A DNA stretch of 64,000 bases. Source: JBLIRR01 sp049472395. Its GTDB lineage: Bacteria > SZUA-182 > DTGQ01 > JBLIRR01. The translations under genes and the position numbers were made by a program. Below are positions 8,713-17,000 of this stretch, one piece after another. How positions within the stretch are numbered: the stretch's first letter is position 1; each line of letters begins with the position of its first letter. The DNA is taken from assembly GCA_049472395.1 (NCBI GenBank), contig JBLIRR010000023.1, forward strand, positions 29,662-93,661, given 5' to 3'. The notes beneath the pieces were generated by a model. That model ran no database searches and was not told where the DNA came from. It saw only the letters and a program-made list of their open reading frames with translations.

Positions 8713-9287
8713 TTACAGATCAAGAAATTCGTGATGGATGCCTCTTAGGAAATACCCAACTTCAAGCAGAATTTATAAACCAGTTCACTTATAATGTTAA
8801 ACAGGCCATCCGAAATGTCCTTCCTAAAAAACAAATGAGCTACTATGACGATCTCCATAATACTGTATTTGAAAGAGTTATTGAGAATGAGTGGAAAAAA
8901 TTGAGGCAATATAATGGGAGTTCCAAGCTTTCTACCTGGATCAATAAAATTGCCAAGAATATTGTAATTGACCATATCCGTCATGAAGGGCGGGATGCCA
9001 TGGGCTGTACGAGTGAAATTATACCATCTGAACTTATCGATAGCCTTCAAGGTAAGGCCGAAGATCCTTTATCTTTAGTGGAAAAAAAGGAAAACTACTA
9101 TTTGATCGTAAAAGCAGTGCAAGAAATGCCTTCAAATTACAGGCTAATTTTAGAAGATCGTTTTTTTGAAGGCCTTACCTATAATAAAATAGCAGAAAAA
9201 ATGGGAATATCTTTAAGTAATGCTTATACAATGACAAGTAGGGCAATGAAAAAATTAAAATTTCTCATTAATATAATGATAGATTGA
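8052..9287 (+). CDS. Fused anti-sigma factor::ECF sigma factor
   Basis: Residues 1-50 form a zinc-finger anti-sigma (ZAS) domain with an early Cys5 and the HxxxCxxC motif HLSHCNKC. Residues about 120-218 match the C-terminal beta-rich domain of the separate anti-sigma gene at 9397 (TVKKSFKDL, RVTLIHNHRE, FEDISCGSYVLIFTQG, EYPFRI). From about residue 222 the sequence switches to a full ECF sigma factor (TDQEIRDGCLLGN, DLHNTVFERVIENEWKKLRQ, KLSTWINKIAKNIVIDHIRH, LTYNKIAEKMGISLSNAYTM). The joint EYPFRI|NFTDQEI lies exactly where the anti-sigma end and the sigma start would be. No membrane segment is seen. A covalent inhibitor-sigma pair could be self-inhibited until cleaved or displaced; that is inference. 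A pseudogene is unlikely because all motifs are intact. Confidence 0.92.
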   Translation: MKKECIGEEKLIDYLKERLSDKERAEVKDHLSHCNKCVDALIMTKRIISDEHLPDAVQTPFVSFSENITKRVIEKVKALDDKTIYCDCKRAYHCILKKICQYLELLLDWLGINNAFLATVRGPKTITEDYTTVKKSFKDLRAEIEFEKRGLNRFLIRVMLFKENLSTQPVRVTLIHNHREVSSFLVSEKTALFEDISCGSYVLIFTQGSKRIEEYPFRINFTDQEIRDGCLLGNTQLQAEFINQFTYNVKQAIRNVLPKKQMSYYDDLHNTVFERVIENEWKKLRQYNGSSKLSTWINKIAKNIVIDHIRHEGRDAMGCTSEIIPSELIDSLQGKAEDPLSLVEKKENYYLIVKAVQEMPSNYRLILEDRFFEGLTYNKIAEKMGISLSNAYTMTSRAMKKLKFLINIMID

Positions 9288-10083
9288 TGTATAATAAAAA
9301 TAGAAAACTAAAAAAATTATAAATTTCGTTTAAAGAAAGTAGAAGGAGTTTGTGGTAGTATGTATTTGATCCTGTGCAATTAATCAGGGAGATATAATGA
9401 CAAGAAAATGTGTTGGGGAAGAAATTCTTATAGACTATCTGGAAGATCGCCTTTCTGATAAAGAACGTGCTGAAGTAGAGGAACATTTGAGCAATTGCGA
9501 TAAATGTATGGATGTGCTTATTATGGGCAAGAGAATGGTGGATGATGAGCGCCTTCCTGATGCGGAACAGACTCCACTAGAACCAGTTCCTGACCATGTC
9601 ACTAGGCAGGCCATTGAAAAGTTAAAAGCGCTTGATAATAGGAGTATCTTTGAGAGATTTTTTCAAATTTTTACGTCAGATATTCCACAATGTGCATTTA
9701 AATTTTCAGAATGGTTCTCTGATTTGTTCGACAAACCCGCTTTTGCCCCAGTCCGGGGCAATCAAAGCATCATGGCAAAAGACTATATTACGGTAAAAAA
9801 GTCTTTTAAAAACCTTGATATTGAGATCGAATTTGAAAAAAGAGGGCCTGATCGCTCAATGATAAGAATAATGTCCCTAGAAAAAAATCTCTCAATACAA
9901 CCGGTAAGAGTGACTTTGATGCGTGATGGCCTGGAATTATCCTCCCATCTTATTAGCAAAGAGGGAGCACTTTTTGAAGATATTCCCTTCGGTTCCTATG
10001 TGTTCATTTTTACACAAGGAGGCAAAAAAATGGGAGAATATCCCTTCAGAATTAAGGAAACTAAAAGGAAATTAAAGAAGTGA
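8713..10083 (+). repeat. Tandem duplication unit B (sigma 2 plus anti-sigma 2)
   Basis: This is the second copy of the roughly 1.37-kb unit. It begins within the first codons of the sigma coding sequence (after the lost start codon) and ends with the intact anti-sigma gene. Since the left copy keeps the sigma start and the right copy keeps the anti-sigma end, one tandem duplication with breakpoints inside both genes explains the whole arrangement. Confidence 0.85.
9397..10083 (+). CDS. Zinc-finger anti-sigma factor (copy 2, stand-alone)
   Basis: This 228-residue protein has an N-terminal ZAS domain (Cys5, then HLSNCDKC with the HxxxCxxC zinc ligands at about residues 29-36). After a linker comes a beta-rich C-terminal domain of about 100 residues (TVKKSFKNLDIEIEFEKRG, VRVTLMRDGLE, FEDIPFGSYVFIFTQGG). 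ZAS domains clamp ECF sigma factors away from RNA polymerase. Most are membrane-anchored, but no membrane segment is visible here, so it is probably cytoplasmic and released by some partner. Its stop overlaps the GTG start of the CHAT protease gene (GTGA), which suggests coupled synthesis of inhibitor and protease. It starts with ATG behind CAGGGAG. The last residues (KETKRKLKK) are lacking in the fused copy. Confidence 0.9.
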   Translation: MTRKCVGEEILIDYLEDRLSDKERAEVEEHLSNCDKCMDVLIMGKRMVDDERLPDAEQTPLEPVPDHVTRQAIEKLKALDNRSIFERFFQIFTSDIPQCAFKFSEWFSDLFDKPAFAPVRGNQSIMAKDYITVKKSFKNLDIEIEFEKRGPDRSMIRIMSLEKNLSIQPVRVTLMRDGLELSSHLISKEGALFEDIPFGSYVFIFTQGGKKMGEYPFRIKETKRKLKK

Positions 10084-12602
10084 CAAAAGAATTCCCCCGC
10101 CCGTCGGTTTTTCATATTGAGGGATTTTGTCAGGGAGAGCGTCTTCATATTACCCCAAGTGAGTGTTTGAAAGGCGAAGTGAGCACCCTCCTCCCTTATG
10201 AAGAGATTCGGATTTCAAAAGAAATGGTGGAGACGAAATGCCACGAATTAGTGAAAATCCTCAATATGGCGAATCAGCGAGGGAAAATACGCCCCGATAT
10301 TCTGGGAAGACTTCGGGAAATTGGGCAAATTTTTCATGACGAACTCCTCTCTCCTGCTTTGAAAGAGAAACTGCGAACAACCAAAGCCACATTTCTCCAT
10401 CTCACCCTAAATGAGGAGCTGGTCCAAATCCCCTGGGAATTACTTTATGATGGCGAGCAATTTCTATGTCAGCGATTCAACATGGGCCGTACTGTTAAAT
10501 TTAATATGGGCTATAATGTAAAAAATAAGCAAAAATCCCTTAGCACTAAAGACAGAAAATTGATTCCTCCTTTAAAAATACTCATACTAGCAGATCCTAA
10601 AAAGGATCTCAAGGGTGCTAATATTGAAGGAAGGCTCCTTCGCGCTTCGATGGACCAGCAAAATGGTGCTGCCTGGGCAGACTTCTATGCTGATAACATA
10701 CTAGTTAGTTTCATTAAAGATAAAATACGCAATTATGACCTTGTGCATTTTGCGGGACATGCGGATTATCATGCTGATAATCCAAATGAGAGCGGATGGC
10801 AGTTGAGTAATGGGACTTTTAAAGCGAAGGATATTGAAAAGATGGCAGGTACAGGTACCATGCCTTCACTTATCTTCTCTAATGCTTGTCAATCAGCCCC
10901 AACTGAAGAATGGGTGGTGAATGATAAGTTTCAAGATGAAATTTTCGGCATTGCTAATGCCTTCCTCCTGGCAGGTGTGAAACATTATATCGGAACTTTT
11001 TGGGAAATATTAGATGAACCGGGGAGCAAGTTTGCTTTGAAATTTTATGAATATTTATTTAATGGTTGTCCCATTGGTAAAGCAATCCGGAAGGCGAGAG
11101 TTGCTCTGGCCGAAAAGTATGGAGAAGAGTCTATTGTGTGGGCAAGTTACGTACTTTATGGGGATCCTACATTCACTTATATAGATCACAGTATCCGCCA
11201 ACCATTGGAAAAAGAAAAGGAGGAACCTCATACTAATACTGATCCAGCAAGTATAAGAACTGGCGAGAAAAGCTTTTTTGAAGCGAGGAGTGAACCACAC
11301 GAGGGCCGACGTTTGCGTAGTATAATCGCAAGATTTATAGCAGGATTTATTGTAGTGGCATTGGTTTTTCTCTTCTGGATGTATACAATTCCTCATAATA
11401 AGTCCGAACAACAAGCCCTCACTTCCTATTACGCAGGAAATTTTCAAGAGGCTATTAATAATTGCCAGATTCTTGAGGAAAAGAATCCAGAACGTTCTTT
11501 GAGTTATCTTATCCGCGGTAATATTCATTTTTATAAGGGGGATAGGAAACAGGCATCCTCATGGTACCATAAGGCACTAGAGGCAAAAGAAGGATCAAAA
11601 ACCGAAAAAGCAGATGCGCTCCTAGGGCTTGGCCGTTATGCCTCTATAGAGGGCAACATAAATGAGGCAATGGAATATTATCAAAGGGCGGTTAAGCTGG
11701 CACCAGACAAAGGAGATGCATACCTTGCCCTGGCTGAATTGGAAGACCGGATGGGAAATCATAATGAAGCACATAAGCTTTTTAATCAGGCTAAGGATCT
11801 ATCGCCTCATGAACGTCACATCGAGGTCATTGCCAATGAAATAGAAGAAAAGGCAGCTCTTGCAAGAAACAGAGAAAAAAGAGAAAGGATCGATAGATTG
11901 ATCAATGAGTTTCTTGAAAATCCTAATGAGATTACTCCACTTCCTCCTCATGATGGTTGGTCCTCCTTCCCCCTCACGGTGTGGGTGATGGATTTGGAAA
12001 ACATTGGCTACAGCTTACAGGAGGGAAAAGAAAGACTTATCACCGCAGGCATAAAAAGCAGTTTTATAAATAAATCACGAGCGAAAATCGTAGATCGTAG
12101 CATCCTGGATTACCTCATGGAAGAGTTAAAACGTGGAAGTTCCCCATTAGCAGATCGAGTAACTGCACTTTCCATAGGCAGGCTTGTCGCAGCGAGGATT
12201 ATAGTATCAGGGCAAGTAAGCTATGAAGGGCCTCTAACACAGATCATTTACTATGTAACCGAGACAGAGACCAGTGAGGTAACCATAGTAAAAGAAGAAA
12301 CGTTTAAAGGCCTTATATCACCATCCGAAATCGCACAGAGAATTTCCAGCATCCTCGTAGATGAATTGAATCAAATTTATCCACTTCAGGGGAAAATAAG
12401 TGAGGTTCAGAAAGATGAAATAATTCTCAATATAGGGAAGGCCCACGGTGTTAAAAATGCTTATCAGTTCAAGGTGGTTGATACGGATTTCATCCTTGAG
12501 ATAAAAGGGATTCTTTCAGAGCAAAGCATTGCGGTCGTAAAAGCAGGTTCTGGCAGCATTACACCAGGGTTGAGGGTAAAGTTTCTGGATTCAAGCCCTT
12601 AG
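10080..12602 (+). CDS. CHAT-domain (caspase-like) protease with TPR and CsgG-like domains
   Basis: Residues about 100-380 are a CHAT peptidase domain of the caspase clan. The probable catalytic His227 lies in VHFAGHADY and Cys270 in FSNACQSA, followed by the CHAT signatures ANAFLLAGVKHYIGTFW and VWASYVLYGDPTF. One membrane segment (about 408-432, IAGFIVVALVFLFWMY) follows. Then come TPR repeats (about 440-590) and a CsgG-like module (about 625-760: FPLTVWVMDLENIGY, RAKIVDRSILDYLMEEL, SIGRLVAARIIVSGQVSYEG), like the lipoprotein at 5300. The likely topology is protease in the cytoplasm and TPR/CsgG-like part in the periplasm. GTG 10080 is the start, overlapping the anti-sigma stop. The neighbours make the anti-sigma proteins natural candidate substrates, as in Craspase (Csx29/Csx30/sigma). 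This is inferred, not shown. Confidence 0.92.
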   Translation: MTKEFPRPSVFHIEGFCQGERLHITPSECLKGEVSTLLPYEEIRISKEMVETKCHELVKILNMANQRGKIRPDILGRLREIGQIFHDELLSPALKEKLRTTKATFLHLTLNEELVQIPWELLYDGEQFLCQRFNMGRTVKFNMGYNVKNKQKSLSTKDRKLIPPLKILILADPKKDLKGANIEGRLLRASMDQQNGAAWADFYADNILVSFIKDKIRNYDLVHFAGHADYHADNPNESGWQLSNGTFKAKDIEKMAGTGTMPSLIFSNACQSAPTEEWVVNDKFQDEIFGIANAFLLAGVKHYIGTFWEILDEPGSKFALKFYEYLFNGCPIGKAIRKARVALAEKYGEESIVWASYVLYGDPTFTYIDHSIRQPLEKEKEEPHTNTDPASIRTGEKSFFEARSEPHEGRRLRSIIARFIAGFIVVALVFLFWMYTIPHNKSEQQALTSYYAGNFQEAINNCQILEEKNPERSLSYLIRGNIHFYKGDRKQASSWYHKALEAKEGSKTEKADALLGLGRYASIEGNINEAMEYYQRAVKLAPDKGDAYLALAELEDRMGNHNEAHKLFNQAKDLSPHERHIEVIANEIEEKAALARNREKRERIDRLINEFLENPNEITPLPPHDGWSSFPLTVWVMDLENIGYSLQEGKERLITAGIKSSFINKSRAKIVDRSILDYLMEELKRGSSPLADRVTALSIGRLVAARIIVSGQVSYEGPLTQIIYYVTETETSEVTIVKEETFKGLISPSEIAQRISSILVDELNQIYPLQGKISEVQKDEIILNIGKAHGVKNAYQFKVVDTDFILEIKGILSEQSIAVVKAGSGSITPGLRVKFLDSSP

Positions 12603-12612
12603 AAAAGTTGAA

Positions 12613-14028
12613 TTGAAACATTGTTGGGTAAATCATATGACATTCTTAACTGCCAATTCACAATCATATCAACATGGTGTGGCTATCAGGAGCTTTTACC
12701 TGTTTTTAGTATGTATTCTCCTTCTATACAGCAGACTTACAAATCTTTCCTTCGCACAGCAAGTATGGAGGATTGAAATGCCTTCATCTCCCAATCCTGT
12801 GGGTTCAGGTGCCAGGGCGCTTGGTATGGGCGGAGCGTTCATCGCTATTGCAGATGATGCCACGGCAGCCTCCTGGAATCCCGGAGGACTTGTTCAATTA
12901 GAAGAACCTGAATTTTCAATCGTTAGTGCATACACCCATCGCATGCACGAAAACGAATTTGGGACAAATCCAGAGGCATCAGGGACACAACTTGTCTCTT
13001 ACTCCAGAGTTAATTACCTCAGCGCTGCTTATCCTTTTGCTCTCTTTGGCCGTAGGATGCTTATATCACCAAACTATCAACACCTTTTCGATTTCACCCG
13101 GAAGGCTTCATTCCCCTTAGAACAGCATACAGATACACTCTCATTATTTCAAAATTATGAGAGTCGAATGAATGGCAGCCTTTCTGCTATTGGTATCGCA
13201 TATTGTGTTCAGATTACCCCAGTCTTTTCCTTCGGTGTTACATTGAATCTCTGGGAGGATGGTCTTTATAAAAATGAATGGAAAGAAAAATCATATCAAA
13301 GGGGCTCCGGCTTACTCAGCAGTGACGATGCATCCTATTCCTTTTCCTTTGAAATTAAAAGTCTCAGCCGCTATTCCTTTAGTGGGCGTAACGCAAATTT
13401 TGGCATTTTATGGGATATAAACAAGAGATTGACTATGGGCATAGTTCTCAAGACTCCTTTTAAGGCAGATCTTATTCATACATTTCGGTGCAATGAATCG
13501 CTCATATTTCCTGATAATCCAGAGAGCAATATAGAAGACTCAAGTGATGATACATCCAAGAAGAAACTGGATATGCCCATGTCATATGGTATCGGTATCG
13601 CATACCGATTCTCTGATAATTTTACTGCTGCTCTTGATATTTATAGGACAGAATGGAGTGATTTTATCTTGACAGATTCAGACGGTAACAAGACATCACC
13701 CATAAGTCTAAAACCTCCTTCTGAATCCGATATCAATGACACTACCCAGATTCGTTTTGGCATAGAACATCTTTTCATTGGACCGAAATATTTGATTCCC
13801 GTGCGTTATGGCATTTTCTACGATCCTGCTCCAGCGGTGAAACAGCCTGATGATTATTTTGGCATTAGTCTTGGATCCGGAATATCCATTCACCCTTTTA
13901 TATTTGATATTACGTACCATTATCGATTTGGGAATGAAGTGGGCAGGTCCATGTTACAAGCCCTTGATTTTTCTCAGGATCTTCATGAGCATACGATATA
14001 TTCTTCGTTGATCATTCACTTTAGATAG
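12613..14028 (+). CDS. Outer-membrane beta-barrel protein, FadL/PorV-like
   Basis: A signal peptide (FYLFLVCILLLYS ... LSFAQQ) is followed by the hallmark GARALGMGGAFIAIADDATA and SWNPGGL of the OMPP1/FadL and PorV/UPF0164 barrel families. Alternating beta-strands run to the end (SSLIIHFR). The protein should sit in the outer membrane as a channel or as a docking protein for exported proteins. The longest frame uses TTG 12613; ATG 12637 is an alternative, and neither has a strong ribosome site. It starts 10 bases after the CHAT gene, so it is the last gene of the operon. Its stop overlaps the convergent giant gene by 8 bases, leaving no room for a terminator between them. The transported substrate cannot be told. 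Confidence 0.85.
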   Translation: MKHCWVNHMTFLTANSQSYQHGVAIRSFYLFLVCILLLYSRLTNLSFAQQVWRIEMPSSPNPVGSGARALGMGGAFIAIADDATAASWNPGGLVQLEEPEFSIVSAYTHRMHENEFGTNPEASGTQLVSYSRVNYLSAAYPFALFGRRMLISPNYQHLFDFTRKASFPLEQHTDTLSLFQNYESRMNGSLSAIGIAYCVQITPVFSFGVTLNLWEDGLYKNEWKEKSYQRGSGLLSSDDASYSFSFEIKSLSRYSFSGRNANFGILWDINKRLTMGIVLKTPFKADLIHTFRCNESLIFPDNPESNIEDSSDDTSKKKLDMPMSYGIGIAYRFSDNFTAALDIYRTEWSDFILTDSDGNKTSPISLKPPSESDINDTTQIRFGIEHLFIGPKYLIPVRYGIFYDPAPAVKQPDDYFGISLGSGISIHPFIFDITYHYRFGNEVGRSMLQALDFSQDLHEHTIYSSLIIHFR

Positions 14029-17000
14029 GTTTTGTAATTATTGATATGAAACATCCTTTTCTTGAGCTTATATTATTATTAGAGCTGTCGCTTTTGTCTC
14101 CAGCACCACTCTTTCCTCCTGCCTGAACACCACTAAAGTGTAAGACCTGTACCTCAATAGTTGGAGGCATAGTATCAGGATGGTTAATTCTTGAATGAGG
14201 AACAAGCCAACCATCACCTTCTATAGCCAACTCCCAGCCAGTCTGAGGATTGTAATGGTAAATATTTAGGGAAGATGGATTATTCCCCTCAGGGATTGGG
14301 ATAAATATAATAACAGGATCCTCAAAGACCGTGGGAGGTTTAAGATTCAAGGGAAATCCAATTCCATTGTCAATGTCTAGTGGAGGTATCTCTCCCAAAG
14401 GACCAAACGTTGGTTTTACAGGTTCATTGGTGTCATAGATAATCATGGCTCCCTCAATGTGGGAACCATCAATAGAGGCAACCGTAGTTTTTCCAGTAGC
14501 AGGATTGACATCAATGGATATTTGCGGAGTATTGTGTAATGTATTGTCATACTGCTCTTGATTTTCTATCTTAAAATGATAGGTATAAGGGGTGTCCATT
14601 AAGACTCCTTTTGCGTCTGAAGCACTTACGGTCACATCCACAATCTGATCGAAGATAAACTCATTTTCTTTTGAATCATAGACAATCCATATGTCAGTAA
14701 TATCTCCGGAATGCACTTCCTTTACTCTGAATATATTACTATTATAAGTATAGCTGTTTTCTTCAACAATCAGTTGAATGCTCCCCAAATCAATACCATC
14801 ACTATCCTTAATCCTTATCCTGATTGATGTATTACAGGGAACCCGATGGCTATCAATTATACCTGCATTCTCATAGGGATAGGTCTCATCTCTATCTATT
14901 ACAGGACCCTGGTTGGCCATTACAATTCCGTATACAGAGGCTTCATTAACTGTTATGGTTACAGAACCCAAGTTCTGCGGCGCCCAATTACAAGAATAAA
15001 TCCCCTGACCATTATCCACAAGGGACACAGGATTATCTCCATTATCAAAAACCACTGTCAAAGAAAGATTAGTGAGAGGGGTACTGCAGTTATCTATTAC
15101 ATGAATTATAATGGTTTGAATCACACCTATATTTGTAATAAAATCACTAGACGGAGAATTGAAAGCTATAATTTGGGAGGTAGGGATGCATAATGCTTCT
15201 GACTGGCTAACAGTGAAGGTATTACCTGCAATAATCATGGTCCCGGTACGGGAATCGGTACTTGTGTTGGCCTCCACAGAATAGGCCACAGTATCATTGC
15301 TCCTGCCCGAGGTGCCGGAGGTGATTGTTATCCAACTTTCATTACTTGTTGCTGTCCAATTGCAGCCACTTTGTGTAGTTACATTCACACTCCCGCTTCC
15401 ATTCATTGAATCAAAAGACTGATTTGTGGGAAAGATTGAGTAAGCACAGGGAACACCAGACTGGCTCACGGTAACTGTTTCCCCAGCTATAGTCATTGTC
15501 CCAATCCTTGAACTTGTGCTTGTATTAGAGGAGACCGAATAATTTACTGCTCTGTTTCCACTTCCACTGCTTTCTGATGTTATTGTTATCCATGAATCAT
15601 TGCTCGAGGCCTCCCAGTTACAACCACTCGGGGCTGTTACACTCACAATGTCTGTCCCATATGATGAGCTAAAAGATCTGGTTGCAGGTATAACACTGTA
15701 ACTGCATGATATGCCAGACTGGATAACAATAAAGCTCTGGCCTCCAATAATCATGGTGCCAGTACGGGAATCGGCACTTGTGTGAGCTGCCACGGAATAG
15801 CTCACAGTGGCACTCCCACTACCCGAACTACCAGATGTGATTGTTATCCATGAATCATTGCTCGAAGCATTCCAGCTACAATCACTCGGGGCTGTTACAC
15901 TCACAATGTCTGTCCCATATGATGAGCTAAAGGATTCACTCGTAGGCATGATGCTGTAAGAACATGGTGTGCCAGACTTAATCTCAAAAGCATTTGAGAA
16001 CTGATCCGCTATCCCTGCAGGATTGATGATCCGTATGGTATAAAAACCTACCGGTAAACTGGATGGGATTACTGCCCTTATCTCGGTCCCCTCTGTATTT
16101 ATTTCCTCTATCTGGACAGGCCAGAAACATGGTCTGGCAATGATTTGCATGCCAACAGATCCTGAAGTAATGTATATATAGTTATTGTTTATATAGATCC
16201 CTGAAGCTCCGCCTGCCAGACTTATATGAGAAATAAGCAGAGGATTTTCAAGATCGCTGATATCGATAATCGCAAGGCCAGAATCTCCATCAGCCACATA
16301 CGCGTAATTCCCTTCGATATCTACCTCATAAGCGCTGCCAGGAGTATTATAGCTTCCTGTAAGAGCTGGTTTATTGGGATCGCTGATATTGATAATCTGA
16401 AGGCCAGAACCAGCTATATAGCAATAATTACCCTCAACATATATCCCAGAAGTATACCCGGAAGTAGTATAGCTTCCCGTAAGGATTAGTCTTTCAGGAT
16501 CACTGATATCAATAATCTGAAGGCCAGAACTCCTATCAGCCACATAGGCGTGGCTACCATTAACATATACACAAAGAGCCCAGCCGGAAGTGTCATAGCT
16601 CCCCATGAAGGATGGGCTCTCAGGATCATTGATATCGATAATGTGAAGGCCAAACCTATCAGCTATATAGGCACGATTTGCCTTTATATATGCATCTCGA
16701 GCAAAGTCCGGAGTCTCATAGGTCCCCTTAATCTCTGGTTGTTCAGGATTGCTGATATCGATAATCTGGAGGCCTGAAAAACCATCAGCCACATACGCGT
16801 AATTCTCCTCGACATATACCCCAACATATGGCCACCCAGGTGTATTACAAATTCCTGTAAGGGCTGGACTTACAGGACAGCTGATATCAATAATCTGAAG
16901 GCCTGAATCTCCATCTGCTATATAGGCGTAATTACTCTTTATATATATACCATGAGCCTTACCGAGAGTGTTATAGCTTCCTGTAAGGATTGGGCTCCTA

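Noticed and set aside
11055..11528. 157-codon open frame opposite the CHAT gene
   Set aside because: It is antisense to conserved CHAT and membrane-segment coding sequence, with no ribosome site and no recognisable domain.
7344..12602. Type III-E CRISPR (Craspase) locus
   Set aside because: There is no Cas7-11, Cas1/2 or repeat array in the window; only the logic of CHAT protease plus sigma factor is shared.
5300..14028. Curli secretion locus, suggested by the CsgG-like modules
   Set aside because: No CsgA/B-like amyloid repeats, CsgE or CsgF are present. The modules are fused to TPR, Ig-like and CHAT domains, so a signalling or scaffold role fits better.
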